Assembly: GCF_900114345.1 (NCBI RefSeq)
Contig: NZ_FOZJ01000001.1
Location: forward strand, 1,116,001 to 1,180,000
DNA length: 64,000 nt
Direction: 5' to 3'
Source: Microbacterium sp. cf046
Lineage (GTDB): Bacteria > Actinomycetota > Actinomycetes > Actinomycetales > Microbacteriaceae
Below, piece by piece: positions 1 to 8,193 of this stretch (position 1 is its first letter; each line of letters opens with the position of its first letter). The notes under the pieces were generated by a model, which saw nothing but the letters and a program-made list of their open reading frames with translations, searched no databases and was not told the origin of the DNA. A program made the position numbers and the translations under genes.

Positions 1-411
<411 letters not shown>

Positions 412-418
412 GCGTCGG

Positions 419-424
419 TATCCT
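419..424 (+). promoter_or_regulatory. -10 box TATCCT for the TMEM175-like gene
   Basis: TATCCT ends exactly 6 bases before the GTG at 431, which places the expected transcription start on the start codon (leaderless mRNA). The same spacing recurs at many genes in this window. Confidence 0.6.
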
Positions 425-430
425 GGGCCG

Positions 431-1054
431 GTGATCAGGCAGCGGACCCACCCGGCGGCCACTCAGGGCACGACCCGCCTCGAGGCGTTCACCGACGGCG
501 TCTTCGCGATCGCGGCGACGCTGCTCGTGCTGGATCTGACGACCCACACGATCGGCGAGATCACCTCGGACGCGCAGATGTGGGCGGCCTTCGCCGGCAT
601 GTGGGAGCTGTTCCTCAACTTCGGGCTGAGCTTCGTGCTGCTCTGCCTGCTGTGGATGACGCACGTCCAGCAGTTCGAGCACGTCGCGCGCGTCGATTCC
701 ACGCTGATCTGGCTCAACAACATCAGGCTGCTGTTCATCGTGCTGGTGCCGTTCGCCACGAGCATCACGACCGAGTACTCCGAGTGGCTGGCCGGGCGCC
801 TGCTGATGCCCGCCACGTTCTTCATGGCGATCCTGTTCAGCTGGCTGCAATGGATGTGGGCGGTCGGCCATCGCGCCACGATGCTGCCCGACCTGTCCGA
901 CGCCGACGCGCGCGCATACGGCCGCGGCGCCCTCAGCGCGCTCCTCATCTCGGCGACCGTCGTCGTCATCTCGCCCTTCCTCGGCTCGACGTCCTTCCTG
1001 CTGTTCCTGTTCGATCCGCTGCTGACCAGGGCACTGCGCGGCAGAGGCGACTGA
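431..1054 (+). CDS. TMEM175 / DUF1211-family membrane protein, putative potassium channel
   Basis: A 207-residue integral membrane protein. Near the N-terminus it has RLEAFTDGVFAIAATLL, the signature of the TMEM175/DUF1211 family (usually RxxxFSDGVxAI). Several hydrophobic helices follow: residues about 18-40, 58-80, 96-116, 128-148 and 170-195. Characterised members are potassium channels in the cytoplasmic membrane. The serine of the usual FSDG is threonine here. The GTG start lies 6 bases after a TATCCT box with no Shine-Dalgarno, so leaderless expression is likely. Ion selectivity cannot be read from the sequence. Confidence 0.8.
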   Translation: MIRQRTHPAATQGTTRLEAFTDGVFAIAATLLVLDLTTHTIGEITSDAQMWAAFAGMWELFLNFGLSFVLLCLLWMTHVQQFEHVARVDSTLIWLNNIRLLFIVLVPFATSITTEYSEWLAGRLLMPATFFMAILFSWLQWMWAVGHRATMLPDLSDADARAYGRGALSALLISATVVVISPFLGSTSFLLFLFDPLLTRALRGRGD

Positions 1055-1099
1055 GCAGTCGCGTGACGGATGCCGCGACCGCGGCGTACCGTTGTCGGC

Positions 1100-1378
1100 A
1101 TGTGCCGGAACATCCACACCCTCCACAACTTCGAGCCCGCGGCGACGAACGATGAGATCAATGCCGCCGCCCTCCAGTACGTCCGCAAGATCGCGGGGAC
1201 GACCAAGCCGTCCAAGGCCAACCAGGACGCGTTCGATCGCGCGGTGCACGAGATCGCGCACATCACGGGCCACCTCCTGCAGGATCTGGTCGCGGTGACG
1301 CCGCCGAAGAACCGCGAGGAGGAGGCGGCCAAGGCGAGGGCGCGCGCGATCGCCTCCGGGCGGTACTCCGCCGCCTGA
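1100..1378 (+). CDS. DUF2277 family protein
   Basis: A 92-residue soluble protein. I chose the ATG at 1100 rather than an upstream in-frame ATG at 1070 because the family begins MCRNIxTLHNFEP, and this one reads MCRNIHTLHNFEPAAT. A TACCGT box ends 7 bases upstream, close to the leaderless spacing seen elsewhere. The rest is a compact helical protein with a charged tail (NREEEAAKARARAIASG). DUF2277 proteins are common in actinobacteria and have no established function. No operon partner is evident. Confidence 0.8.
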   Translation: MCRNIHTLHNFEPAATNDEINAAALQYVRKIAGTTKPSKANQDAFDRAVHEIAHITGHLLQDLVAVTPPKNREEEAAKARARAIASGRYSAA

Positions 1379-1605
1379 GCCCCGACGCTCCATCGCAGCG
1401 GCCCGCGGTCGGCGGACCAGCTTCAGCGAGTGTGTGACAAGCGGCACTCGAGGAGACATCTGCACCACTGCTCCGGCGACCGAGGGTGCACGGGCGCCTT
1501 CGGCGCGAGATAGTCTGGTCGGCTCGCCACTCGCGGGCCGGCGATTCCCGCCGACGCATGCCGCGGACTCGCGCGGCGAGGATAAAGAGCGGCAGGCAGC
1601 GAGTC

Positions 1606-3294
1606 ATGGGCTACATCGACATCAGCGGAGTCTCGTTCTTCCTGCCCGACGGCAGGCCGCTGCTCGACGAGGTGTCGTTCCGGGTCGGCGAGGGCTCCAC
1701 CACGGCGCTGATCGGCGCGAACGGCGCCGGCAAGACGACCCTGCTGCGCATCATCCGCGGCGACGAGCCCGCGCACGGCGGCGTCGTGTCGATCGGCGGC
1801 GCTCTCGGGGTCATGGACCAGTTCGTCGGCCACGGCGCCGCGGGGCTTACGGTTCACGACCTCCTGATCGACGTCGCGCCGCGGCGCATCAACGCGGCGG
1901 CGACCGAACTGGAAGCGGCGGAAGCCGCGATCATCGAGACCGACGACCTTCCGGCCCAGCTGCGGTACGCGACCGCGCTCGCCGACTACGCGGATGCCGG
2001 CGGCTACGAGCACGAGACGGTCTGGGACCAGTGCACGGTCGCCGCGCTCGGCGTGCCGTTCGAGCGCGCTCGCTTCCGGGAGCTGACGACGCTGTCGGGC
2101 GGCGAGCAGAAGCGACTCGTGCTCGAAGCGCTGCTGCGCGGACCCGACGAGGTCCTGCTGCTCGACGAGCCCGACAACTACCTCGACGTGCCCGGCAAGC
2201 GATGGCTCGAGAAGCAGCTGCGGGCGACGCCGAAGACAGTGCTGCTCGTCTCGCACGACCGCGAGCTGCTCGCGCGCGGCGCGGATCGCATCGTGACGCT
2301 CGAGACCGGTGCGGCCGGCAGCACCGCGTGGGTGCACGGAGGCGGCTTCGCCACCTACCATGCGGCCCGCACCGACCGGATGGACCGCCTCGACGAGCTG
2401 CGTCGGCGCTGGGACGAGCAGCACGCGAAGATCAAAGCGCTCGTTGCGGCGATGAAGGTCAAGGCGACCTCCAGCGACGAGTTCGCATCGCGCTACCGCG
2501 CCGCTCAGACCCGGCTCGCGAAGTTCGAGGAGGCGGGTCCTCCCGAGGAGCGCCCGCCCGAGCAGGACCTGCAGCTGCGGCTGCGGGGAGCCCGCACCGG
2601 CAAGCGCGCGGTGATCGCGGAGCGACTCGAGCTGACCGGACTCATGAAGCCGTTCGATCTCGAGGTGTGGTTCGGCGACCGGGTGGCGGTGCTCGGCTCG
2701 AACGGCTCGGGGAAGTCCCATTTCCTTCGCCTCCTCGCGCGAGGGGGAACCGAGCCCGACGCGCGGCTCGGCCACATCACCTCGGCCGGCGCGAAGCTCG
2801 AGCCGGTCGCGCACTCGGGCCGCGGCATCCTGGGTGCACGGGTTGTTCCGGGCTGGTTCGCCCAGACCCATCGGCACCCGGAGTTCGTCGGGCGCACGCT
2901 GCTCGAGCTGCTGCATCGCGGTGACGAGAACCGACCGGGCATACCGAGGGATGCCGCGAGCTCGGCGCTGGACCGCTACGGGCTCGTCGGCCAGGCGCTG
3001 CAGAGCTTCGAGACGCTGTCGGGCGGCCAGCAGGCGCGGTTCCAGATTCTGCTGCTGGAGCTCTCCGGCACGACGCTCCTGCTGCTGGACGAGCCCACCG
3101 ACAACCTCGACCTCGCGTCCGCCGAGGCACTCGAGTCGGCGCTCGCGCGGTTCGAGGGGACCGTGCTGGCGGTGACGCACGACCGGTGGTTCGCGCGGTC
3201 GTTCGATCGATTCCTCGTCTTCGGGGCGGACGGCGAGGTGTACGAGTCCGACGAGCCGGTGTGGGACGAGAAGCGGGTGGCGCGGGCGCGCTGA
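1606..3294 (+). CDS. ABC-F family ATP-binding protein (duplicated ATPase, no membrane domain)
   Basis: A 562-residue protein with two ABC ATPase domains and no transmembrane segments, the ABC-F layout of ribosome-associated translation factors and antibiotic-resistance proteins. First domain: Walker A GANGAGKTT, signature LSGGEQKRL, Walker B VLLLDEPDNYLD. Second domain: Walker A GSNGSGKS, signature LSGGQQARF, Walker B LLLLDEPTDNLD. The charged linker lies around residues 260-330. I chose the ATG at 1606 because the first beta strand (YIDISGVSFFL) starts there; an in-frame ATG at 1558 would add 16 basic residues. A TAGTCT box near 1511 would give a leader of roughly 80 nt. Whether it protects ribosomes from a drug cannot be decided from sequence. 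Confidence 0.85.
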   Translation: MGYIDISGVSFFLPDGRPLLDEVSFRVGEGSTTALIGANGAGKTTLLRIIRGDEPAHGGVVSIGGALGVMDQFVGHGAAGLTVHDLLIDVAPRRINAAATELEAAEAAIIETDDLPAQLRYATALADYADAGGYEHETVWDQCTVAALGVPFERARFRELTTLSGGEQKRLVLEALLRGPDEVLLLDEPDNYLDVPGKRWLEKQLRATPKTVLLVSHDRELLARGADRIVTLETGAAGSTAWVHGGGFATYHAARTDRMDRLDELRRRWDEQHAKIKALVAAMKVKATSSDEFASRYRAAQTRLAKFEEAGPPEERPPEQDLQLRLRGARTGKRAVIAERLELTGLMKPFDLEVWFGDRVAVLGSNGSGKSHFLRLLARGGTEPDARLGHITSAGAKLEPVAHSGRGILGARVVPGWFAQTHRHPEFVGRTLLELLHRGDENRPGIPRDAASSALDRYGLVGQALQSFETLSGGQQARFQILLLELSGTTLLLLDEPTDNLDLASAEALESALARFEGTVLAVTHDRWFARSFDRFLVFGADGEVYESDEPVWDEKRVARAR

Positions 3295-3308
3295 GCCTGG
3301 GTTCTTTC

Positions 3309-3455
3309 GCCTCGGCTCTTGCGCCCTGCTGTTGCCCTCTGCTCTTGCGCCTCGCTCTTACGCCTCGGCTCGTGCGCCGCGGCTCGTGCGCCTCGGCTCT
3401 TGCGCCTCGGCTCTTGCGCCCGGCTCTTGCGCGGGCTCTTGCGCCCGGCTCCCTG
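3309..3455. repeat. 14-bp minisatellite, about ten degenerate units
   Basis: Tandem copies of a 14-bp unit close to CCTCGGCTCTTGCG, with single-base changes and occasional 12-13-bp units, run just after the ABC-F stop codon. The array is not part of a convincing gene and lies directly beside a palindromic repeat. Length variation between strains would be expected for such an array. Confidence 0.75.
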
Positions 3456-3460
3456 CCCGC

Positions 3461-3562
3461 CTCCTCCGCCGAACCCTCACGCTCCCGGCGAACCCATGCC
3501 TTCCGGTGCCCGCGAGCGTGAGGGTTGGCGGGGGAGGTGTGGGTTCGCGGGGAAGATGGGAT
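3461..3562. repeat. Palindromic intergenic repeat, copy A
   Basis: An imperfect palindrome of about 100 bp. Perfect inverted arms AACCCTCACGCTC (3472-3484) and GAGCGTGAGGGTT (3514-3526) are extended outward by CCTCCGCC / GGCGGGGGAGG. A second pair, GCGAACCC (3488-3495) and GGGTTCGC (3541-3548), overlaps it. Its left 20 bases are identical to those of copy B at 4716-4735. It lies between the 3' ends of ABC-F (+) and the flavoenzyme (-), so it may also act as a bidirectional terminator. Confidence 0.7.
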
Positions 3563-3588
3563 TCAGCGACCCGGCGGAGGGAGGGGGC

Positions 3589-4698
3589 TCAGCGTAGGCG
3601 GAACGCCGAGGCCGCAGTGGACGCAGGGTCCAGCGCGAGGTCCGCGAGGACCGTGCCGACGCCGGGTGCGAACTTGAAACCCTGCCCCGAGAAGCCGGCG
3701 CCGACCACGATCCGGCCGACCCGGTCGAGCACGAACGCCTCGTCGGCGGTGGATGTGTACGTGCAGCTGATCGGCTCAGCGGTGCCGGGGTCGAGGCCCG
3801 GCATCCACTCGCGCACGTAGTCCGCGAGCGCGTGCGCATGCTTGTCGGTGCGCAACGGTCGCCGATCGGGGTCGACCTCGTCGCCGACGGCGTGGAAGCC
3901 GACCTTCATGCCTTCACCCGGCGTCGGCATCCCGTACACGTTCGCAGGCCAGGTGCCCGGCGTGACGAAGTGATTGAACGACGGCCAGGGCGTGCCTGGG
4001 TCGCGCGGGGCGAAGTGGGCGGGGCTCTCCTCGGTGACCGTGAGTCTCGGGAGAGGGATGCCGGGCAGCAGCGCGGTGGTCCAGGCGCCGGCCGTGACGA
4101 TGAGCGTGCCGGCGCGCACCGTGCCGCCAGGATGATGGACCGTGACGCCCTCGGCGTCCTCCTCGATCCGGGTCGCGGGGCTGTTCCAGCGCACCTGGCC
4201 GCCGCCGGCGACGGTGCGCCGCTCGAGCTCGTCGAGCGCGACGGATGCCCGAGCCACGCCCGCATCCGGCGAGAACAGGACCGTGTCTTCGAACCGCATC
4301 CCCGGCCATCGCCGCGTCGCTTCGGCACCCTCGAGCAGGTCGGCGGCGATTCCGCGCTCGCGGAGACGCGCGTGGATCGCGAGCAGCCCCGCGCCGGTGC
4401 CGCCGAGTGCCGCGCCGGAGCCGTGCGAGACGAGCCCGTGAAGTCGCAGCAGCGGCCTGCCGTCGGGTGATCCGAGCGCGTCCCAGCCCTCGCGGGCGAG
4501 CGTGAGCAGGTCGAGGTAGTGCTCGTCGGCGTACGCGTTGTTGAAGTTCCGGGTGGCACCGTGCGACGCGCCGCGCGTGTGGCCTCGGGCGAACCGCTCG
4601 AGCACGAGCGGGCGCTCGCCGCGGCGGGTCAGAGCCCAGGCCGTCGAGAGCCCCATCACGCCGCCGCCGATCACCACGACCCGGACGTGTTCCAGCAT
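3589..4698 (-). CDS. FAD-dependent amine oxidase, monomeric sarcosine oxidase / N-methyltryptophan oxidase (MSOX/MTOX) family
   Basis: A 369-residue soluble flavoenzyme. It has an N-terminal dinucleotide-binding loop VVVIGGGVMGLSTAWAL, then the family-typical GATRNFNNAYADEHY. Near the C-terminus it has SCTYTSTADEAFVLDR, whose cysteine (Cys312) aligns with the residue that covalently holds FAD in monomeric sarcosine oxidase, followed by GAGFSGQGFKFAPGVG. The family oxidises N-methyl amino acids to the amino acid, formaldehyde and H2O2; the substrate here is unknown. The gene stands alone between two related palindromic repeats and opposes both neighbours. Length matches the family (about 370-390). 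Confidence 0.85.
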   Translation of the reverse strand: MLEHVRVVVIGGGVMGLSTAWALTRRGERPLVLERFARGHTRGASHGATRNFNNAYADEHYLDLLTLAREGWDALGSPDGRPLLRLHGLVSHGSGAALGGTGAGLLAIHARLRERGIAADLLEGAEATRRWPGMRFEDTVLFSPDAGVARASVALDELERRTVAGGGQVRWNSPATRIEEDAEGVTVHHPGGTVRAGTLIVTAGAWTTALLPGIPLPRLTVTEESPAHFAPRDPGTPWPSFNHFVTPGTWPANVYGMPTPGEGMKVGFHAVGDEVDPDRRPLRTDKHAHALADYVREWMPGLDPGTAEPISCTYTSTADEAFVLDRVGRIVVGAGFSGQGFKFAPGVGTVLADLALDPASTAASAFRLR

Positions 4699-4714
4699 CC
4701 CTCGATCTTGCCAG

Positions 4715-4819
4715 CCTCCTCCGCCGAACCCTCACACTCGCCGCGAACCCACGCCCTCCCGTGCCAGGGAGCGTGTGGGCTCGCGGCGAAGGGGTGGGTT
4801 CGGCGGGAGAGGAGGAGGC
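4715..4819. repeat. Palindromic intergenic repeat, copy B
   Basis: The second copy of the repeat at 3461. Outer arms CCGCCGAACCC (4721-4731) and GGGTTCGGCGG (4796-4806) are perfect inverted repeats. Inner arms TCGCCGCGA (4738-4746) and TCGCGGCGA (4781-4789) nest inside. The left 20 bases are identical to copy A. It separates the start of the flavoenzyme gene from the end of the MFS gene, both on the minus strand. Confidence 0.7.
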
Positions 4820-4830
4820 GAACCGGGCGG

Positions 4831-6303
4831 CTAGGCGCCGATCAGCTCGGCGGGGTCGGATGCCGCAGCCTCAGCGGCCGCAGCATCGGCACCCGTCTCA
4901 GCCGCCGCGACCGTCGACGAGCGGCCGGACGGCAGCCACAGCGCGACGATCATCGCGGCCGCCAGCACGGCGGCGCCGACGAGCACCGCGGGCCGCGCGG
5001 CGTCGACGTACTGGTCGGGCAGCAGCTCGCCGCCCGCGCTCACGAAGATCGCCGTCATGACGGCCGTGCCCAGTGCGATGCCGATCTCGCGGACGGTGGA
5101 GTTCACGCCGGACGCCTTCGCGTGATCCAGGATGCCGAGCGTCGCCAGCAGCGCCGTCGCCGACGGAGCGAAGACGAGCCCCATTCCGACGCCGGCCATG
5201 ATGAACGGCACGACGAGCTGCGCGTACGCGAGGTCGGTCGACATGGTGATCGCGATCCAGAACAGCGCCGCCGCCTGCAGCCCGAGGCCGGCGACCATCA
5301 GCACGCGGGTGCCGACGCGCGGCGCGATGAACCCCGCGAGTGGGGCGACGAACATCGGCGCGAGCGTCCACGGCGTGGTCTGCACCGCGGCCTCGAGCGG
5401 GGTGGAGCCCTGCACGACCTGCATGTACTGGATGAGGATGAACACCGCGCCGAACGTGCCGAAGCTGAACGCGAAGCCGACGATGTTCGTGACCGAGAAC
5501 GAGCGGTCGCCGAACAGGCGCAGCGGCACGAGCGGCGCCTTCGCGCGGGCCTGCCAGAGCAGGAAGACGACAAGCAGCACGACGGCTGCCACGATCTCCG
5601 CGATCACGCCCGCAGAGCTCCATCCGTCGTCGTTGCCGCGCACGATCGCGTGCACGAGCGCCAGCACCCCTCCGCCGGCCAGCACCGCGCCGACGACGTC
5701 GATGCGTGCGCGCTGCCCGAAGTCATTGTTCAGCACGAAGAATGCGAGCGGCATCGCGATCAGGGCCACGGGCACGTTGATCCAGAAGATCGCCTGCCAG
5801 CTCCAGCCCTCCATCACCGCGCCTCCGACCAGTGGTCCGACGGCGACGCCGAGGCCCGAGATGCCGCCCCAGATACCGATCGCGAGCGGTCGGCGCTCGG
5901 GGGCGACACCGCCCGAGATCAGGGCGAGCGACAGCGGAAGGACTCCGGCGGCGCCGAACCCCTGCAGCGCCCGCGCCGCGATGAGCTGCCCGGGATCGGC
6001 GCTCAGGGCTGCCAGCACCGACCCCAGGCCGAAGATGCCGATGCCGATCATGAACACGGTGCGGCGGCCGAACCGGTCGCCGAGCGCGGAGGCGACGAGG
6101 ATCATGCTCGCGAACGACAGCGTGTACGCGTTCACGAACCACTGCAGCTCCTCGACCGACGCGCCGAGCCGCTCGTGCAGCACGGGCAGTGCGTTGGTCA
6201 TCACGAGGTTGTCGAGCGTCGCCATGAACATCGGGACGGATGCCGCGGCGACGACGAGTCCGAAGGCCCGGCGCCTGGTCGCGGGCGGGGAGGTGAGAGT
6301 CAC
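4831..6303 (-). CDS. MFS drug exporter, DHA2 (EmrB/QacA) family, 14 TM
   Basis: A 490-residue multidrug exporter of the cytoplasmic membrane driven by proton motive force. About fourteen hydrophobic helices are visible, with motif A ALGDRFGRRTVFMIG after helix 2 and the motif-C-like GISGLGVAVGPLVGG in helix 5. The GTG start at 6303 is preceded by AAGGAG 7 bases upstream. The C-terminal 30 residues are Ala-rich and polar. The gene diverges from a TetR regulator (6378) across a 74-bp gap with two copies of a GTAATC-type palindrome, so it is almost certainly repressed by that protein and induced by a drug-like ligand. The substrate is unknown. Confidence 0.9.
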   Translation of the reverse strand: MTLTSPPATRRRAFGLVVAAASVPMFMATLDNLVMTNALPVLHERLGASVEELQWFVNAYTLSFASMILVASALGDRFGRRTVFMIGIGIFGLGSVLAALSADPGQLIAARALQGFGAAGVLPLSLALISGGVAPERRPLAIGIWGGISGLGVAVGPLVGGAVMEGWSWQAIFWINVPVALIAMPLAFFVLNNDFGQRARIDVVGAVLAGGGVLALVHAIVRGNDDGWSSAGVIAEIVAAVVLLVVFLLWQARAKAPLVPLRLFGDRSFSVTNIVGFAFSFGTFGAVFILIQYMQVVQGSTPLEAAVQTTPWTLAPMFVAPLAGFIAPRVGTRVLMVAGLGLQAAALFWIAITMSTDLAYAQLVVPFIMAGVGMGLVFAPSATALLATLGILDHAKASGVNSTVREIGIALGTAVMTAIFVSAGGELLPDQYVDAARPAVLVGAAVLAAAMIVALWLPSGRSSTVAAAETGADAAAAEAAASDPAELIGA

Positions 6304-6327
6304 GGCGGACTCCTTTCGCGGATGTTT

Positions 6328-6343
6328 GTAATCGGATGATTAC
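6328..6343. promoter_or_regulatory. TetR operator O1, GTAATC-N4-GATTAC
   Basis: A perfect dyad with 6-bp arms (GTAATC / GATTAC) around GGAT, 24 bp upstream of the MFS start codon. A second copy lies at 6362. Only an autoregulatory TetR gene and its divergent exporter share this region. Confidence 0.75.
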
Positions 6344-6361
6344 TAAGACATCGCAACTGTA

Positions 6362-6377
6362 GTAATCGACTGATAAC
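6362..6377. promoter_or_regulatory. TetR operator O2, GTAATC-N4-GATAAC
   Basis: The same dyad as O1 with one mismatch in the right arm. It ends on the base before the tetR ATG at 6378. Centre-to-centre distance to O1 is 34 bp. Binding here would block the regulator's own transcription start. Confidence 0.7.
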
Positions 6378-7022
6378 ATGTCAAGCGTGAATCCGAGAAT
6401 CAGCGAGACAGTGGATGCCGCGCCCGATGCGACCCGTCGGATGAGCTCCGAGGAGCGGCGCGAGCAGATCATCGACGCGGCGATCGCCGTGTTCGGCGCC
6501 AAGGGCTACGTGGGCACGACCACCGACGATGTCGCGCGCGCGGCATCCGTCTCGCAGCCGTATGTCGTGCGGCTGTTCGGCACGAAGGAGAACCTGTTCC
6601 TGGCCGCTCTGGGCAGCGCGCTGGAGCGGCTGCTGGAAGGGTTCGCGGCCGTCCCTTCGGTCGGCGACCTGCACGCGCGCGGCGAGCTCATGGGGCAGGC
6701 GTACCTGGGTCTGCTCGAGGTGCGCGGGCTGCATCAGATCCTCTCGCAGGCGTTCCTGCTCGGCGCCCACCCCGTAATCGGCCCGGCCGCGCGTGCCGGA
6801 TTCGCGAAGGTCTGGCGCTACCTGCGGGACGAAGCCGGCTTCAGCGCCGAGGAGGCGCAGAAGTTCCTCGCGATGGGCATGCTCATCAACACGATGGTCG
6901 GGCTGCGCATGACGGAGGAGTACGGCAAGGACGCCGGGATGACGGAGCTCTTCGACGAGTGCTTCCCGCTGAGCATCGCCATGGTGCTCGAGGAGGCGCC
7001 GCGCGTCGACGAGCCCTGGTGA
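6378..7022 (+). CDS. TetR-family repressor, probable regulator of the divergent MFS exporter
   Basis: A 214-residue regulator. The N-terminal HTH (residues about 24-70) reads RREQIIDAAIAVFGAKGYVGTTTDDVARAASVSQPYVVRLFGTKENLF, split here only by my reading. The rest is the helical ligand-binding and dimerisation domain. The ATG directly abuts operator O2, so translation is either leaderless or starts at a later in-frame codon (GTG 6387 or ATG 6441). The divergent gene is a DHA2 exporter, the usual pairing for a drug-responsive TetR repressor. Confidence 0.88.
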   Translation: MSSVNPRISETVDAAPDATRRMSSEERREQIIDAAIAVFGAKGYVGTTTDDVARAASVSQPYVVRLFGTKENLFLAALGSALERLLEGFAAVPSVGDLHARGELMGQAYLGLLEVRGLHQILSQAFLLGAHPVIGPAARAGFAKVWRYLRDEAGFSAEEAQKFLAMGMLINTMVGLRMTEEYGKDAGMTELFDECFPLSIAMVLEEAPRVDEPW

Positions 7023-7056
7023 GGCGGCCTGACCGCGTCGCTCGGACCGCGCCGGG

Positions 7057-7062
7057 TAGGCT
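7057..7062 (+). promoter_or_regulatory. -10 box TAGGCT for guaB3
   Basis: TAGGCT ends 6 bases before the GTG at 7069, consistent with a leaderless transcript. Confidence 0.6.
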
Positions 7063-7068
7063 GATCCC

Positions 7069-8193
7069 GTGAGCATGGAGATCGAGATCGGTCGCGCCAA
7101 GCGCGCGCGTCGTGCCTTTACGTTCGACGACATCGCGGTCGTGCCGTCTCGGCGCACACGCAATCCCGAGGATGTCTCGACGGCATGGTCGATCGACGCA
7201 TTCCAGTTCGCGATCCCCGTGCTCGGTGCGCCGATGGACTCCGTCGTCAGTCCCACGACGGCGATCATGCTCGGACAGCTCGGCGGTCTGGGCGTGCTCG
7301 ATCTCGAGGGCCTCTGGACCCGCTACGACGACCCCGAGCCGTACCTCACCGAGATCGCCTCGCTCGACGACGCGACCGCCACGCGGCGGATGCAGGAGCT
7401 TTACGCGGAGCCGATCAAGCCCGAGCTCGTGCGCGACCGGCTCGCGGAGATCCGCGCCGGAGGCGTCACCGTCGCAGGAGCCCTCACCCCGCAGCGCACC
7501 CAGGAGCTGTACGAGACCGTCGTGGCGGCGGGTGTCGATCTGTTCGTCATCCGCGGCACCACCGTCTCGGCCGAGCACGTCTCATCGGTCGATCAGCCGC
7601 TGAACCTCAAGAAGTTCATCTACGACCTCGACGTGCCTGTCATCGTCGGAGGCGCCTCGACCTACACGGCAGCGCTGCACCTGATGCGCACCGGCGCGGC
7701 CGGCGTGCTCGTCGGCTTCGGCGGGGGAGCGGCATCCACCACGCGCGCCACCCTCGGCATCCACGCGCCGATGGCCACCGCGGTGTCGGATGTCGCGGGA
7801 GCACGGCGCGACTACCTCGATGAGTCGGGCGGACGCTACGTGCACGTCATCGCGGACGGCGGCGTGGGCACCTCGGGCGACATCGTCAAGGCGCTCGCCA
7901 TGGGGGCGGATGCCGTCATGCTCGGTGTCGCGCTCTCGCGTGCGACGGACGCGCCGGGTCGCGGCTACCACTGGGGCCCGGAGTCGCACCACCCGAAGCT
8001 GCCACGCGGCCACCGCGTGAGCGTCGACCAGGTGACGAACCTCGAATCCGTGCTCTACGGGCCCGCGCCCGTCGCCGACGGCACTGCCAACCTCATCGGC
8101 GCGCTCAAGAAGTCCATGGCGACCACCGGGTACTCCGACCTGAAGGAATTCCAGCGGGTGGATGTCGTGGTCGCGCCGTACACCACGGGATGA
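7069..8193 (+). CDS. guaB3: GuaB3-family IMP dehydrogenase-related protein
   Basis: A 374-residue TIM-barrel protein of the IMPDH/GMP reductase superfamily, actinobacterial GuaB3 type, with no CBS domains. It begins MEIEIGRAKRARRAFTFDDI and keeps GAPMDSVVSP and the phosphate-binding region IADGGVGTSGDIVKALAMGADAVM. In the active-site loop, where IMPDH has GxGxxCTTR, this protein reads GFGGGAASTTR, so the cysteine position is Ser223. It is therefore unlikely to be an ordinary IMP dehydrogenase. It overlaps the SURF1 gene by ATGA, and guaA follows two genes later. Role in guanine nucleotide balance is inferred from family and position. Confidence 0.88.
   Translation: MSMEIEIGRAKRARRAFTFDDIAVVPSRRTRNPEDVSTAWSIDAFQFAIPVLGAPMDSVVSPTTAIMLGQLGGLGVLDLEGLWTRYDDPEPYLTEIASLDDATATRRMQELYAEPIKPELVRDRLAEIRAGGVTVAGALTPQRTQELYETVVAAGVDLFVIRGTTVSAEHVSSVDQPLNLKKFIYDLDVPVIVGGASTYTAALHLMRTGAAGVLVGFGGGAASTTRATLGIHAPMATAVSDVAGARRDYLDESGGRYVHVIADGGVGTSGDIVKALAMGADAVMLGVALSRATDAPGRGYHWGPESHHPKLPRGHRVSVDQVTNLESVLYGPAPVADGTANLIGALKKSMATTGYSDLKEFQRVDVVVAPYTTG

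Noticed and set aside
3309..3455. Possible CRISPR array
   Set aside because: The 14-bp units are directly tandem without spacers, and no cas genes are present.
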